64,000 nt of DNA from Alcaligenaceae bacterium CGII-47 (GTDB lineage: Bacteria > Pseudomonadota > Gammaproteobacteria > Burkholderiales > Burkholderiaceae_B), in contig JAHTBO010000009.1 of the NCBI GenBank assembly GCA_019166125.1, forward strand, positions 1 through 64,000. Reading direction: 5' to 3'. A program made the position numbers and the translations under genes. Within the stretch, counting starts at the first letter, position 1, and every line of letters starts with the position of its first letter. The notes beneath the pieces are model-generated. The model was not told the origin of the DNA and searched no databases. It saw only the letters and a list, made by a program, of their open reading frames with translations. Below, one piece after another: positions 43,681-55,485 of this stretch.

Positions 43681-46560
43681 ATGTCATCGGAACAAGAACT
43701 CCTATCTAATTCCTATCTTTTCGGCGCCAACGCCCCCTATGTAGAGGAGCTCTACGAGGCCTATCTGGATCATCCAGGCTCGGTTCCGGATCAATGGCGC
43801 ACATACTTCGATCAGCTTCAGCATCAACCCGCTGCCGATGGTCGCGAGGCGACACGGGATCAGGCGCATGCCCCGATCATCGCATCCTTTGCCCAACGAG
43901 CCCGCGAAAATACCTTTGCCGCGCACCCCGTCCAGGCCGCCGACCATTCACTGGCCATAGCGGGTAAGCAGGTCTATGTTCAGTCCATCATTGCCGCCTA
44001 CCGTTCTCTGGGTTTGCGCCTGGCCGAGCTGGATCCTCTGAAGCGCAGTGATCGCCCTGATATTCCCGAGCTTGATCCTGCCTTCTATGGCCTAACCGAG
44101 GCAGACCTGGATCAGGTCTATTCAGCGACGAATACCTATTTCACCAAAGCCGACACGATGACCATGCGGGACATTATCAAGGCGTTGCGTGATACCTATT
44201 GCCGCAATATCGGCGTAGAGTTTATGTATATCTCGGATCCGGCCGTCAAGCGCTGGATACAAGAGCGCCTGGAATCCACTTTGGGCGTGCCCGAATTCAC
44301 CGTTGAACAAAAGCGCAATATTCTGCGCCAGGTGACCGAGGCCGAGGGCCTAGAGCGTTTCCTGCACACCAAGTACGTCGGCCAAAAGCGCTTCTCTCTA
44401 GAGGGGGGCGAGAGCTTTATCGCCGCGATGGACGAGGTCGTGAATCACGGCGGCGATAGTGGCGTACAGGAACTTGTGGTGGGCATGGCTCACCGCGGAC
44501 GTCTGAACTTGCTGGTGAATATCATGGGCAAGATGCCTGGTGATCTATTCGCCGAATTTGAGGGTAAGCATAATCAGGTCTTAAGCGACGGCGACGTCAA
44601 ATATCACAACGGCTTCTCTAGCGACCTGTCTACGCGTGGCGGCCCGGTTCACCTGTCTTTGGCCTTTAATCCCTCTCACCTCGAGATCGTCAATCCAGTT
44701 GTCGAGGGAAGCGTGCGTGCGCGCCAGGATCGACGTGGCGACGAGGAAGGCTCACAGGTCTTGCCCGTGTTGGTGCATGGCGATGCGGCCTTTGCCGGGC
44801 AGGGCGTGGTGATGGAAACCCTGAATCTGGCCCAGACGCGCGGATATGGCACTGGTGGCACGTTGCACATCGTCATTAATAACCAGATCGGCTTTACGAC
44901 CTCCGACCCACGCGACACACGTTCGACCCTGTATTGCACCGACGTAGCCAAGATGATCGAGGCGCCAATATTCCACGTAAATGGCGATGATCCTGAGGCG
45001 GTCGTGTTTGTAACCCAACTGGCGCTGGATTACCGCCTGGCGTTCCAGCACGATGTCGTGGTCGATATCGTCTGCTTTCGTAAGCTCGGTCACAACGAAC
45101 AGGACACGCCCTCACTGACTCAGCCGCTTATGTACAAAAGCATCGGTAAGCACCCCGGTACCCGTAAGCTCTACGCCGATCGCCTGGTTGCTCAGGGTGT
45201 TTTGGCCGAGGGCGAGCCCGACCAGATGGTCAAGGATTACCGTCAGTTGATGGAAGACGGTCAGCGCACGGTCGAGCCGGTACTGACTGATTACAAAAAC
45301 AAGTACTCGACTGACTGGTCGCCGTTCCTCAATGCCAAGTGGACCGATCATGCTGATACAGGTATCCCGGTGGCTGAGCTGACGCGTATCGGCGAAAAGC
45401 TCACCCAGGTTCCTGAGGGTTTTGCGGTGCATCCGCTGCTCAATAAGCTGCTCACGGATCGTCGTGCCATGGCGCACGGTGAGCATCGGATCGACTGGGG
45501 CATGGGTGAGCATCTGGCTTTTGCCACCTTGGTGGCTAACGGCTATGCCATCCGCATCACGGGTCAGGACTCGGGTCGTGGAACGTTTTCCCATCGTCAT
45601 GCTGTATTGCATGACCAAAAGCGCGAGCGCTGGGATGACGGCACGTATATTCCCTTGCAGAATGTCTCCGAAGGCCAGGCGCCGTTCACCGTTATTGACT
45701 CAGTACTCTCCGAGGCAGCGGTGCTTGCCTTTGAGTACGGCTACGCCACGGCAGAGCCCAATGTATTGACGATCTGGGAGGCCCAGTTTGGTGACTTCGC
45801 CAATGGCGCTCAGGTGGTGATCGATCAGTTCATCAGTTCTGGCGAGGCCAAGTGGGGACGTCAGTGTGGCCTGACCTTGATGTTGCCGCACGGGTATGAG
45901 GGCCAGGGCCCTGAGCACTCGTCAGCGCGCATCGAGCGTTTCCTGCAGCTATGTGCCGACAATAATATGCAGGTTGTGCAGCCAACCAATGGCGCACAGA
46001 TCTATCACGTCTTGCGTCGCCAGATGATTCGGCCATTCCGCAAGCCTCTGGTCATCATGACACCTAAATCATTGCTGCGTCATAAGGATGCGACCTCTGC
46101 ACTCGAAGATCTGGCGGTTGGCGGCTTTCTGCCGGTGCTCGGTGAGCAGGATCAGGAACTGGTGCCAAGCGACGTCAAACGCGTCATCATCTGTTCCGGC
46201 CGAGTCTATTACGACCTGGCGCATGCGCGTACCGAGCAGAATATCAGGGATGTCGCCATCCTTCGTATCGAGCAGCTCTACCCGTTTGCCCATAAGTCCT
46301 TCCAGGCCGAACTGCAGAAATACCCGAACGCCAGCGAGGTGGTTTGGGCCCAGGACGAGCCGCAGAACCAGGGGCCTTGGTTCTACGTGCAGCATCATCT
46401 CTACGAGAACATGTCCGAAGGCCAGCGTTTGGGCTATGCCGGACGTGCTGCGTCAGCCTCGCCCGCAGTAGGCTATATGGCCAAGCATCAGGAACAGCAG
46501 CGCGCCCTGATCGAGCAGGCCTTTGCACCTAAGCTCAAGAGCTTTTCCCTGATCAAGTAA
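43681..46560 (+). CDS. odhA: 2-oxoglutarate dehydrogenase E1 component
   Basis: A 959-residue thiamine-diphosphate enzyme, the decarboxylating E1 of the 2-oxoglutarate dehydrogenase complex. The N-terminal segment [31 protein letters not shown] is the E1o-specific start that binds the complex. ThDP/Mg2+ residues lie in [20 protein letters not shown], and substrate histidines in [11 protein letters not shown] and FNPSHLE. AGGTGAAG precedes the ATG. It is first in odhA-odhB-lpd. Confidence 0.97.
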   Translation: MSSEQELLSNSYLFGANAPYVEELYEAYLDHPGSVPDQWRTYFDQLQHQPAADGREATRDQAHAPIIASFAQRARENTFAAHPVQAADHSLAIAGKQVYVQSIIAAYRSLGLRLAELDPLKRSDRPDIPELDPAFYGLTEADLDQVYSATNTYFTKADTMTMRDIIKALRDTYCRNIGVEFMYISDPAVKRWIQERLESTLGVPEFTVEQKRNILRQVTEAEGLERFLHTKYVGQKRFSLEGGESFIAAMDEVVNHGGDSGVQELVVGMAHRGRLNLLVNIMGKMPGDLFAEFEGKHNQVLSDGDVKYHNGFSSDLSTRGGPVHLSLAFNPSHLEIVNPVVEGSVRARQDRRGDEEGSQVLPVLVHGDAAFAGQGVVMETLNLAQTRGYGTGGTLHIVINNQIGFTTSDPRDTRSTLYCTDVAKMIEAPIFHVNGDDPEAVVFVTQLALDYRLAFQHDVVVDIVCFRKLGHNEQDTPSLTQPLMYKSIGKHPGTRKLYADRLVAQGVLAEGEPDQMVKDYRQLMEDGQRTVEPVLTDYKNKYSTDWSPFLNAKWTDHADTGIPVAELTRIGEKLTQVPEGFAVHPLLNKLLTDRRAMAHGEHRIDWGMGEHLAFATLVANGYAIRITGQDSGRGTFSHRHAVLHDQKRERWDDGTYIPLQNVSEGQAPFTVIDSVLSEAAVLAFEYGYATAEPNVLTIWEAQFGDFANGAQVVIDQFISSGEAKWGRQCGLTLMLPHGYEGQGPEHSSARIERFLQLCADNNMQVVQPTNGAQIYHVLRRQMIRPFRKPLVIMTPKSLLRHKDATSALEDLAVGGFLPVLGEQDQELVPSDVKRVIICSGRVYYDLAHARTEQNIRDVAILRIEQLYPFAHKSFQAELQKYPNASEVVWAQDEPQNQGPWFYVQHHLYENMSEGQRLGYAGRAASASPAVGYMAKHQEQQRALIEQAFAPKLKSFSLIK

Positions 46561-46592
46561 CGCTACGATTTCAAAATTACGGAAGACACATT

Positions 46593-47810
46593 ATGGCTAT
46601 TACAGAAGTTCTCGTTCCCCAACTCTCCGAGTCGGTCTCCGAAGCAACCCTGCTCAACTGGAAAAAGCAGCCGGGCGATGCCGTTGAGGCAGATGAGATC
46701 CTGATTGAGGTCGAGACTGATAAAGTCGTGCTCGAGGTCCCCGCACCCTCATCGGGTGTGCTCTCGGAGATCGTCAAGGGTGATGGCAGCACAGTCGTCG
46801 CCGGCGAGGTGCTTGCGCGTATCGATACCGCTGCGAAGGCCGCTGCTGCGCCTAAGGCTGCAGCAGCAACCGAGGCCGCACCTGCTGCGCCCGTTGAGGC
46901 GCCTGCAGCCGCGGCGGCACCCGCTCGTTCCTCGGCAGCCTCCCCAGCCGCCGGTAAGATCCTCTCGGAGAAGGGGATAGATCCTGGCTCGGTCGAAGGC
47001 ACCGGGCGGGCGGGTCGTATCACCAAGGACGACGCGCTCAAGGCCCAGGGCGGTACATCTGAAGCCAAGGCAGCCGGACCCTCGACACCCACCATTCTAA
47101 GTCTGGATGGTCGCCCAGAGCAGCGCGTACCAATGAGCCGTTTACGTGCGCGCGTTGCAGAGCGCCTGCTCCAGTCCCAGTCCGAGAACGCCATATTGAC
47201 GACGTTTAACGAAGTCAATATGCAAGGCGTGATGGAATTGCGCAAAAAATACAAGGATCAGTTCGAAAAAGAGCACGGCGTTAAGCTCGGCTTTACTTCA
47301 TTTTTTGTTAAGGCGGCGGTGGCTGCCCTTAAGCGCTACCCGGTTGTCAATGCGTCAGTCGACGGCAAGGACATCATCTATCACGGTTATTTTGATATTG
47401 GTATTGCGGTAGGTAGTCCGCGTGGCTTGGTGGTGCCGATCCTGCGCAATGCAGACCAGCTCTCGATTGCCGAGATCGAAAAGCAGATCGCTGATTTTGG
47501 CGCTCGGGCACAGGACGGTAAGCTCACCCTCGATGAGCTGACGGGCGGGACGTTCTCGATTTCCAATGGGGGTGTATTTGGTTCGATGTTGTCCACACCC
47601 ATCATCAATCCGCCACAGTCGGCCATCCTGGGGATACACGCCACCAAGGATCGCCCTGTGGTCGAGAATGGTCAGATCGTGATTCGCCCGATGAACTATC
47701 TGGCCCTCTCTTACGATCACCGCATTATTGATGGCCGCGAGGCCGTCCTGGCACTTGTGGCTATGAAGGAAGCGCTCGAGGATCCGCAACGCTTGTTGCT
47801 CGGCATCTGA
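46593..47810 (+). CDS. odhB: Dihydrolipoyllysine-residue succinyltransferase (E2)
   Basis: A 405-residue E2. One lipoyl domain (about 1-78; lipoylated Lys in [10 protein letters not shown]), an Ala/Pro-rich linker (about 82-125), a peripheral-subunit-binding domain ([20 protein letters not shown]) and a catalytic acyltransferase domain (about 175-405) ending with the active-site histidine in [11 protein letters not shown]. It forms the 24-mer core of the complex. Confidence 0.97.
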   Translation: MAITEVLVPQLSESVSEATLLNWKKQPGDAVEADEILIEVETDKVVLEVPAPSSGVLSEIVKGDGSTVVAGEVLARIDTAAKAAAAPKAAAATEAAPAAPVEAPAAAAAPARSSAASPAAGKILSEKGIDPGSVEGTGRAGRITKDDALKAQGGTSEAKAAGPSTPTILSLDGRPEQRVPMSRLRARVAERLLQSQSENAILTTFNEVNMQGVMELRKKYKDQFEKEHGVKLGFTSFFVKAAVAALKRYPVVNASVDGKDIIYHGYFDIGIAVGSPRGLVVPILRNADQLSIAEIEKQIADFGARAQDGKLTLDELTGGTFSISNGGVFGSMLSTPIINPPQSAILGIHATKDRPVVENGQIVIRPMNYLALSYDHRIIDGREAVLALVAMKEALEDPQRLLLGI

Positions 47811-47871
47811 CCCGGCTTTCCCGATAGGGCGCGCTTCAGAGCTGCGCCTTTTACCTATTTTTGAGTATCTT

Positions 47872-49299
47872 ATGGCTAAACAATTTGATGTCGTTGTCAT
47901 CGGCGCCGGCCCTGGCGGATATGTCGCTGCCATCCGGGCCGCCCAACTGGGCTTGTCGGTGGCTTGCGTTGACGAATGGCGTAATGCAGCGGGTAAGCCT
48001 GCGCCGGGGGGAACGTGCACCAATACCGGGTGCATCCCCTCCAAGGCGCTATTGCAGTCCTCCGAAAACTACGATCAGGTTAATCACCATTTTGCCGCTC
48101 ACGGGATCGAGGTCGGTGATGTCGCCCTTAATCTCGACACGCTGATTGGCCGTAAAGATACGATTGTCCGACAAAGCAACGAAGGGATTCTGTACCTGTT
48201 TAAAAAGAACAAAATTACGTTTTTTCATGGTACTGGCGCACTGACGGCCAAGGTTGATTTTGGTTGGTCTATCAAGGTCTCTGGATCAGCGGATGAGGAT
48301 CTTGAGGCGCGTCACGTCATTATTGCAACGGGTTCGAGTGCCCGCGCTTTGCCTGGGCTACCGTTTGACGAAAAGCAGATTCTCTCTAACGATGGCGCGC
48401 TGCGTATGCCTGCTGTGCCCAAAAAGCTCGGGATCATTGGCGCAGGGGTGATTGGCCTGGAAATGGGAAGCGTGTGGCGCCGTTTGGGTGCTGAGGTCAC
48501 AATCCTCGAAGCCATGCCCGAATTCCTCGCAGCAGTAGATCGTGATGTTGCCAAAGAAGCTCAAAAGGCATTCGCCAAGCAGGGCCTGGCCATCCAGACC
48601 GGCGTCAAAATTGGCGAAATCAAAGCGACCGCCAAGACCGTGAATGTGGCTTATACCGACGCATCGGGCGCAGAACAAAAATTGTCCGTCAATCAGTTGA
48701 TCGTCTCGATTGGTCGCGTACCCAATACACAGGGTCTGGGTGCTGACACCGTAGGCCTGAAGCTCGACGAGCGTGGTTTTGTGGTAGTGAATGACGACTG
48801 CTTGACGAGCCTGAGCAATGTCTGGGCAGTGGGTGATGTCGTGCGTGGGCCAATGCTCGCCCATAAGGCCGAAGAAGAAGGCGTCGCCGTGGCCGAGCGC
48901 ATTGCCGGTCAGCATGGGCATGTGAATTTTGACACGATTCCCTGGGTGATCTACACCTCGCCGGAAATCGCCTGGGTAGGTAAGACCGAGCAAACGCTAA
49001 AGACAGAGGGTCGCGAGTATAAGGTGGGTAGTTTCCCCTTCATGGCGAATGGCCGGGCGCGGGCGCTTGGTGACACAACGGGTTTTGTCAAGATTCTGGC
49101 GGATGCCAAGACCGACGAGGTTTTAGGCGTGCACATTATCGGCCCCATGGCCTCCGAGCTGATTTCCGAGGCGGTGACGATCATGGAATTCCGTGGTGCG
49201 GCAGAAGATATTGCTCGGATATGCCATGCGCATCCGACCTTGTCAGAGGCCATGAAGGAGGCGGCCCTGGGCGTGGACAAACGCACACGCAATCTCTGA
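47872..49299 (+). CDS. lpdA: Dihydrolipoyl dehydrogenase (E3)
   Basis: A 475-residue FAD enzyme that reoxidises dihydrolipoyl groups with NAD+. The FAD loop is VVIGAGPGGYVAAIRAAQLG. The redox pair lies in GGTCTNTGCIPSKALL (CTNTGC). The NAD loop is LGIIGAGVIGLEMGSVW, and the catalytic His-Glu is in CHAHPTLSEAMKEAA. Its position after odhB indicates use in the 2-oxoglutarate complex. Confidence 0.97.
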   Translation: MAKQFDVVVIGAGPGGYVAAIRAAQLGLSVACVDEWRNAAGKPAPGGTCTNTGCIPSKALLQSSENYDQVNHHFAAHGIEVGDVALNLDTLIGRKDTIVRQSNEGILYLFKKNKITFFHGTGALTAKVDFGWSIKVSGSADEDLEARHVIIATGSSARALPGLPFDEKQILSNDGALRMPAVPKKLGIIGAGVIGLEMGSVWRRLGAEVTILEAMPEFLAAVDRDVAKEAQKAFAKQGLAIQTGVKIGEIKATAKTVNVAYTDASGAEQKLSVNQLIVSIGRVPNTQGLGADTVGLKLDERGFVVVNDDCLTSLSNVWAVGDVVRGPMLAHKAEEEGVAVAERIAGQHGHVNFDTIPWVIYTSPEIAWVGKTEQTLKTEGREYKVGSFPFMANGRARALGDTTGFVKILADAKTDEVLGVHIIGPMASELISEAVTIMEFRGAAEDIARICHAHPTLSEAMKEAALGVDKRTRNL

Positions 49300-49309
49300 T
49301 GTCCCAGGA

Positions 49310-50401
49310 ATGAATGTACGGGAATATTACGAGCAGACGCTGCGCGAGCGGGGCTTTGTCGCAGATGAGGCCCAGCGCATTGCAGTTGAACGACTGCAGC
49401 GCTATTTCGACGAGTGGATCACATTCAAGGCGCAGCGCTCTACAACGCTAAAAAAGCTCTTTCGACACCCGGACGTGCCGCGTGGTCTCTATATGTGGGG
49501 CGGTGTGGGGCGGGGCAAAAGCTTTTTGATGGACGCTTTTTATCTGACCGTACCGGTCAAACGCAAGACCCGTCTGCATTTTCACGAATTTATGCGTGGC
49601 GTGCACCACGAGCTGCGCGAGGTACGCGGTCAGCAAGACCCGCTCGATAAGGTGGCCAGTCGGGTGGCCAAGCGCTACCGACTGATCTGCTTTGATGAGT
49701 TTCACGTCTCGGATGTGGCCGATGCGATGATCTTGTATCGGCTGCTCCTCAAATTATTCGAGTACGGCACCTCCTTTGTGATGACCTCGAATTATGAGCC
49801 GTCTACGCTTTACCCAGATGGCCTGCATCGAGACCGAATTCTGCCCGCAATTGCGCTGATCCAACAAAAGATGGATGTACTGAACGTGGACGCTGGCGTG
49901 GATTATCGACGTCAGACATTCGCCGAATTACGCATGTATCTGCAGCCAATCACGGCGGCGACCTATACTGAGCTACAGGCGAGTTTTGATCGCTTGGCCG
50001 ATACGGCCGCACAAAAGCCTGTCCTCACAATCCAGGGTCGTCAGATCAAGGCGATCGCCCTGAGCGGGTCAGTCGTATGGTTTGATTTTGCAACCCTGTG
50101 TGGGGGGCCACGCTCACAAAATGATTATCTGGATCTGGCCGATCGATTTCAGACGATCATTCTCTCGGATGTGCCGCGCATGGGCCCGCGTCAGGCCTCC
50201 GAGGCCAGACGATTTACGTGGCTGGTCGATGTACTCTACGACCACAAGATCAAGCTCATTATCTCTGCACATTGCGCAGTCGACGAGCTTTATACTGATG
50301 GCCCGCTATCCAATGAGTTTTACCGCACCGTTTCCCGACTGATAGAGATGCAATCCCGCGAATATCTGGACGCGGAACACCGGGTGGCGGTCACACTATG
50401 A
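49310..50401 (+). CDS. zapE: Cell division ATPase ZapE (AFG1/LACE1-like)
   Basis: A 363-residue P-loop ATPase. Walker A is GGVGRGKSFLMDAFY (about 64-78). RLICFDEFHVSDVADAMIL holds Walker B, and SNYEPSTLYPDGLHRDRILPAI is a family block. E. coli ZapE binds FtsZ at constriction. It starts 10 bp after lpdA, an arrangement often conserved in Burkholderiales. Confidence 0.94.
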   Translation: MNVREYYEQTLRERGFVADEAQRIAVERLQRYFDEWITFKAQRSTTLKKLFRHPDVPRGLYMWGGVGRGKSFLMDAFYLTVPVKRKTRLHFHEFMRGVHHELREVRGQQDPLDKVASRVAKRYRLICFDEFHVSDVADAMILYRLLLKLFEYGTSFVMTSNYEPSTLYPDGLHRDRILPAIALIQQKMDVLNVDAGVDYRRQTFAELRMYLQPITAATYTELQASFDRLADTAAQKPVLTIQGRQIKAIALSGSVVWFDFATLCGGPRSQNDYLDLADRFQTIILSDVPRMGPRQASEARRFTWLVDVLYDHKIKLIISAHCAVDELYTDGPLSNEFYRTVSRLIEMQSREYLDAEHRVAVTL

Positions 50402-50414
50402 TGGTTTGTAAATA

Positions 50415-51749
50415 ATGACGACGCGCGTATTGACCGGTATTACAACTTCGGGCACCCCGCATCTGGGCAATTATGCCGGAGCAATCCGCCCGGCGATTGC
50501 CGCGAGTGTATTGCCTGGGGTGGACGCTTTTTTCTTTTTGGCCGATTACCACGCACTGATCAAGTGTGACGATCCGCAGCGTATCGCCCGCTCGCGCCTG
50601 GAGATCGCTGCAACATGGATTGCCGCAGGGCTGGATACCGAGCGCGTGACGTTTTACCGCCAGTCCGATATCCCTGAGATTCCCGAGTTGTGCTGGATGC
50701 TTACCTGCGTAACGGCCAAGGGGCTGATGAATCGAGCCCATGCCTATAAGGCGTCAGTCGATGCGAATGTCGCCAAGGACGAGGAGCCTGATGACGGGGT
50801 GACGATGGGGCTGTTTTCCTATCCTATATTGATGGCTGCCGATATTCTGCTGTTCAACGCCCATAGGGTGCCAGTTGGACGTGATCAGATCCAGCATCTC
50901 GAGATGACTCGTGATATTGCGCAGCGCTTCAATCATTTGTATGGAGACGGGCAGGCATTATTCGTCCTGCCTGAGGTGCAAATCGATGATGAGGTGGCCA
51001 CTTTGCCGGGGCTGGATGGTCGCAAGATGTCCAAGAGCTACAACAACACCATCCCCTTGTTCGAAGGAGGGGCCCAAGCGCTCCAGGCTGCGATCTCGCG
51101 CATCGTCACCGATTCGCGCGCACCAGGCGAGCCCAAGGATGCCGACGCATCGCATCTCTACACCTTATATCGTGCGTTTTCGTCGCGCGCGACGGCCCAG
51201 GCATTTCGCGCGCAGCTTGAGCAGGGCATGAGCTGGGGCGACGCCAAACAGGCCCTCTACGAGCAGATCCAGGCGCAGATCGAGCCGATGCGGGCGTTGT
51301 ATGCTGAACTGATTGCGCGGCCAGATCAGATCGAGGATATCCTCCAGGCGGGTGCCGCCAAGGCGCGATTACACGCAGCCCCATTGATAGAGCGACTGCG
51401 CGAAGCAGTCGGCTTACGCCGGGCGACAGCACCTGCGCAGCCCTCTTTGCCTGCGGGCAGTGCCAAGGCCACCGGTCAAGTGCGCGTGGTCTCATTTCGT
51501 GATCCGCAGGGCTGTTTCCGCCAGCGGCTGTTTGCCGCCGATGGGACAGAGTTGCTGCTCTCTGAACCTTTCAAAGACCCTAAGGAGCTCAACCGCTTGG
51601 GCCGCCTCCTTGGGACGCTGGATCTTGATGCGCTGATCCCGGGTACTGATGACATGCTAAGCTTGGTGATTGAAGGGCAGTGCTGGGCGCGCTGTCCGGT
51701 GGGCCTGTTGGCTCGCTTGCGCGGTGCGCTGACCGAGCTTGGTCGCTAA
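50415..51749 (+). CDS. trpS: Tryptophan-tRNA ligase with C-terminal extension
   Basis: A 444-residue class I synthetase charging tRNA-Trp. The HIGH-like motif is TPHLGNYAG (about 13-21) and the KMSKS loop is DGRKMSKSYNNTI (about 199-211). The synthetase core ends near residue 350. A linker and a further domain of about 85 residues (VRVVSFRDPQGCFRQRLFAA onward) follow and are absent from the approximately 335-residue E. coli enzyme. Its role is unknown. It is 13 bp after zapE. Confidence 0.93.
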   Translation: MTTRVLTGITTSGTPHLGNYAGAIRPAIAASVLPGVDAFFFLADYHALIKCDDPQRIARSRLEIAATWIAAGLDTERVTFYRQSDIPEIPELCWMLTCVTAKGLMNRAHAYKASVDANVAKDEEPDDGVTMGLFSYPILMAADILLFNAHRVPVGRDQIQHLEMTRDIAQRFNHLYGDGQALFVLPEVQIDDEVATLPGLDGRKMSKSYNNTIPLFEGGAQALQAAISRIVTDSRAPGEPKDADASHLYTLYRAFSSRATAQAFRAQLEQGMSWGDAKQALYEQIQAQIEPMRALYAELIARPDQIEDILQAGAAKARLHAAPLIERLREAVGLRRATAPAQPSLPAGSAKATGQVRVVSFRDPQGCFRQRLFAADGTELLLSEPFKDPKELNRLGRLLGTLDLDALIPGTDDMLSLVIEGQCWARCPVGLLARLRGALTELGR

Positions 51750-51759
51750 AGGATTAATC

Positions 51760-52998
51760 GTGACCCACACCAAGAATACGGGCGCCTTGTCGCATGTGCG
51801 GGTGCTGGATCTGTCACGTGTGCTCGCTGGGCCGTGGGCGGGGCAGCTTCTCGCAGATCTGGGGGCGGATGTCATCAAAATCGAGCGCCCGGCCAAGGGT
51901 GATGACACACGCGCCTGGGGGCCGCCCTGGTTGCCCGATCCCCAGGGCGGGGACACAGACGTATCGGCTTATTATTTATGTACGAATCGTAATAAGCGGT
52001 CAGTGACTGTGGATATCGCCCATCCTGAAGGGCAGGACCTTATCCGGAAATTGGCCGCTCAGTCCGATGTGCTGCTAGAGAATTTTAAGGTCGGTGATCT
52101 AGCCAGGTATGGACTGGATTATCTGTCGCTACGGGCGATTAATCCTCGGCTGGTGTATTGCTCGATCACAGGTTTTGGCCAGACTGGGCCTTATGCCGCG
52201 CGTGCCGGGTATGATTTTTTGATCCAAGGTATGGGCGGGCTCATGAGCGTGACCGGCCGCCCCGATCAGGAGCCCGGTGGTGGCCCGATGAAGGTGGGGG
52301 TGGCCCTGACTGATATCTTGACGGGCCTATATGCCTCAAATGCCATATTGGCTGCGTTGGCAGCACGTGAACGCAGTGGCGAGGGCCAGCATATTGATAT
52401 GGCTTTGCTTGATGTTCAGGTGGCGTGCTTGGCCAATCAGGCCATGAATTATCTGACAACGGGCGAGAACCCCTCGAGGTTGGGTAATGCACACCCGAAT
52501 ATTGTGCCTTATCAGGACTTCCCCACGTCTGACGGTCATATGATTGTGGCGATCGGCAACGATGAACAGTTTCAACGCTTTTGTCTGGCGGCTGACCGAC
52601 CCGATCTCGCGCAGGATGTCCGTTTTACGAGTAATCAACAACGGGTAGCGCATCGCACCGAGCTGATTGCCTTGCTCAATCAGATTACACAGACGCGCAG
52701 TACCGCGCAATGGGTGTCCATCCTCGGGACCCGCAGCGTACCGTGCGGCCCCATCAATGCGATGGATGACGTCTTTGCCGACCCCCAGGTCGTGGCACGT
52801 GGCATGCGTACCGCCATGTCGCATCCCGTGGCTGGTGAGATCCCGCTCGTGGCCAGCCCGATCAAGCTGTCAGCCACACCGGTGCAATACCGTCGGCCAC
52901 CGCCGATGCTCGGCGAACATACGGATCAGGTGCTGGCTGAGGAACTGGGCCTTGATATAACGACGATCAGAGGCCTGCGCGAGCGTGGCGTGGTGTGA
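51760..52998 (+). CDS. CaiB/BaiF family (class III) CoA transferase
   Basis: A 412-residue enzyme moving CoA between carboxylic acids. The N-terminal block VRVLDLSRVLAGPWAGQLLADLGADVIKIERP and the GYDFLIQGMGGLMSVTGR segment are typical. The class III catalytic aspartate is expected in the DMALLDVQVACL region. The start is GTG 51760, which follows AAAGGA at 6 nt, 10 bp after trpS. Family members use oxalate, carnitine, glutarate or others, so the substrate is not assigned. Confidence 0.88.
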   Translation: MTHTKNTGALSHVRVLDLSRVLAGPWAGQLLADLGADVIKIERPAKGDDTRAWGPPWLPDPQGGDTDVSAYYLCTNRNKRSVTVDIAHPEGQDLIRKLAAQSDVLLENFKVGDLARYGLDYLSLRAINPRLVYCSITGFGQTGPYAARAGYDFLIQGMGGLMSVTGRPDQEPGGGPMKVGVALTDILTGLYASNAILAALAARERSGEGQHIDMALLDVQVACLANQAMNYLTTGENPSRLGNAHPNIVPYQDFPTSDGHMIVAIGNDEQFQRFCLAADRPDLAQDVRFTSNQQRVAHRTELIALLNQITQTRSTAQWVSILGTRSVPCGPINAMDDVFADPQVVARGMRTAMSHPVAGEIPLVASPIKLSATPVQYRRPPPMLGEHTDQVLAEELGLDITTIRGLRERGVV

Positions 52999-53013
52999 GG
53001 CGACGCCTACCCT

Positions 53014-55365
53014 CTATTTCCGCAACCGTGCAAAGGCTTGTGCCATCGCGCCCTCAGTTGGTGTACGCGCCGCACTGGTGGGTTTGGCTTTGACCGGAGC
53101 CTTGCCGCCGCGACCCTCGCTACCTCGGGCACGTTGCGGTATGTCGTCGTTGATCCGCATCGTCAGACCAATGCGCTTACGTGCCACATCCACCTCGGTG
53201 ACCTTGACTTGAACGGTCTGACCGACACGTACCACATCACGTGGATCCTTGACATAGGTCTCTGACAGGGCAGAGATATGTACCAGGCCGTCCTGATGCA
53301 CGCCGATATCCACAAAGGCGCCAAAGTTCGCCACATTGCTGATCACGCCCTCGAGCACCATACCGGCGCTCAGATCCTTAATGTCCTGGATACCATCTGT
53401 GAATTGTGCCGTCTTGAATTCAGGGCGGGGGTCGCGCCCCGGCTTTTCAATTTCGGCAAAGATGTCCCGGATAGTGGGTAAGCCAAATCGCTCGCTGGTG
53501 AACTCAGAGGGCGAGAGGCCTTGCAAGGCGTGTGCTTGTCCCATGATTTGGCTGGCAGGTTTGCCAGTCCTGAGTAAAATCTGCTTGGCAACCGGATAGG
53601 CCTCGGGGTGGACTGCGGAAGCATCCAGTGGATTATCCCCGCCCTGGATACGTAAAAATCCCGCTGCCTGCTCAAAGGCCTTATCGCCGAATCGAGGTAC
53701 CTTACGCAGCAAGGTTCGGGTGGTGAATGCGCCATGTTCGTCGCGCCAGGCAACGATGTTTTGGGCCAGCCCGGCGTTTAGGCCCGAGACTCGCGTCAGC
53801 AGTGGCGCGGATGCCGTATTGACGTCTACGCCTACGGCGTTGACGCAATCTTCAATGACAGCGTCAAGAGAGCGGGCCAGCTCGCGCTGATTGACATCGT
53901 GCTGATACTGACCCACACCAATCGCCTTGGGTTCGATTTTAACGAGTTCGGCAAGCGGATCCTGCAAGCGTCGGGCAATCGAGACCGCACCACGCAGGCT
54001 GACATCCATGTTGGGAAACTCGAGTGCGGCCAGCTCGGAGGCAGAGTAGACCGATGCGCCCGCCTCAGAGACCACAACGCTTTTAAGGGTCAGCTCGGGG
54101 TGGCGCTCGCATAGCGCGGATACGAGTTTTTCGGTTTCTCGGGAGGCGGTGCCATTGCCGATAGCGACGAGTTCAACATTGTGAAGTCTGACCAGCGCAG
54201 CGAGTGCCTTGAGGCTACCTTCTATGTCTCGGCGTGGTTCAAAAGGGTAGATGGTATGTGTATCCAAAACCTTGCCGGTCGCGTCGATCACTGCCGCCTT
54301 GACGCCCGTACGGATGCCCGGGTCCAAGCCCAGTACTGATTTGGGACCCGCAGGGGCGGCGAGCATCAGATCCTTGAGGTTGGCGGCGAATACCCGTATG
54401 GCTTCGGCCTCGGCTGCTTCGCGCAGGCGGCCGATCAGTTCGGTTTCGAATGCCGTCAACAATTTGACCCGCCAGGTCCAGCGGCAGACCTCGGCAAGCC
54501 AGTGCTCACGCGGATTCGCTTCAGCGGAAAATACAGCGTCAATACCCAGAAATTTCGCAGTGCGAACGACGCAGGGGTGCGGTGTTTGGGCCTCTAGATC
54601 TGCCTCTAGGCCGATCCTGATGTCCAATATGCCTTGTTGGCGTCCGCGTAGCAGTGCCAAAATACGGTGAGAGGGGAGCTTGCGGATCGGCTCGTTGAAA
54701 TCAAACCAGTCGCGAAAATTTGCGCCTTCACCTTCCTTGCCTTCCATGACCTTGGCGTAAAGTACACCCGTCGCCCAGAGGTGTGTACGCAAATCGGCGA
54801 GCAGATCTGCATGCTCGGCAAAGCGCTCGGCAAGGATATCGCGTGCGCCATTCAACGCAGTCTTTACGTCCGTAATCCCCGCCTCGGGGTTCAGATAACT
54901 GGATCCCAGGCTTTGGGGGTCGGCCTGCGGATCTTGCAAGATCGTATCGGCCAGGGGTTCAAGCCCAGCTTCGCGGGCTATCTGGGCACGGGTGCGGCGT
55001 TTGGGCTTGTAAGGCGCGTAGAGGTCTTCGAGTCGTTGCTTGGTGTCAGCTGCATCAATATCGCGACGCAGTGCGGGCGTCAACTTGCCTTGCTGGTCTA
55101 TGGACGCGAGGATGGTAGTGCGGCGTGACGCTAGATCGCGCAGGTAAAGCAACCTGACCTCCAGGTTGCGCAAGACCGTGTCGTCCAGGCCACCTGTGGC
55201 TTCCTTGCGGTAACGTGCAACGAATGGCACGGTGGCGCCCGAGTCAAGCAGCTCGACGGTAGCGGCGACCTGATTGGTGCGCACGCCGAGCTCCTCGGCC
55301 AAGCGTCTTAGAATCAGGGCGTCATCGGTCACGTAGGAGGGCGAGGGAGTTGGCGTTATGCTCAT
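53014..55365 (-). CDS. tex: Transcription accessory protein Tex
   Basis: A 783-residue RNA-binding protein. N-terminal helical region ([38 protein letters not shown]), YqgF/RuvC-like domain ([22 protein letters not shown], about 325), helix-hairpin-helix pair (about 500-600) and a C-terminal S1 domain ([31 protein letters not shown], about 645-715). ATG 55365 is the family start. The frame runs on upstream without similarity. Tex affects transcription/translation and was first noted for toxin expression in Bordetella pertussis. Confidence 0.96.
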   Translation of the reverse strand: MSITPTPSPSYVTDDALILRRLAEELGVRTNQVAATVELLDSGATVPFVARYRKEATGGLDDTVLRNLEVRLLYLRDLASRRTTILASIDQQGKLTPALRRDIDAADTKQRLEDLYAPYKPKRRTRAQIAREAGLEPLADTILQDPQADPQSLGSSYLNPEAGITDVKTALNGARDILAERFAEHADLLADLRTHLWATGVLYAKVMEGKEGEGANFRDWFDFNEPIRKLPSHRILALLRGRQQGILDIRIGLEADLEAQTPHPCVVRTAKFLGIDAVFSAEANPREHWLAEVCRWTWRVKLLTAFETELIGRLREAAEAEAIRVFAANLKDLMLAAPAGPKSVLGLDPGIRTGVKAAVIDATGKVLDTHTIYPFEPRRDIEGSLKALAALVRLHNVELVAIGNGTASRETEKLVSALCERHPELTLKSVVVSEAGASVYSASELAALEFPNMDVSLRGAVSIARRLQDPLAELVKIEPKAIGVGQYQHDVNQRELARSLDAVIEDCVNAVGVDVNTASAPLLTRVSGLNAGLAQNIVAWRDEHGAFTTRTLLRKVPRFGDKAFEQAAGFLRIQGGDNPLDASAVHPEAYPVAKQILLRTGKPASQIMGQAHALQGLSPSEFTSERFGLPTIRDIFAEIEKPGRDPRPEFKTAQFTDGIQDIKDLSAGMVLEGVISNVANFGAFVDIGVHQDGLVHISALSETYVKDPRDVVRVGQTVQVKVTEVDVARKRIGLTMRINDDIPQRARGSEGRGGKAPVKAKPTSAARTPTEGAMAQAFARLRK

Positions 55366-55485
55366 ATCTGTGTAATCGCTAAAAAATACTGGGTTCAAGC
55401 GGCGAATTTTGCCACACCGCCGGACCAGACCCGAAATAGCTCGGGTATCATCATCCGCAACGTCCTGAATTGTCGCATTGAATCT

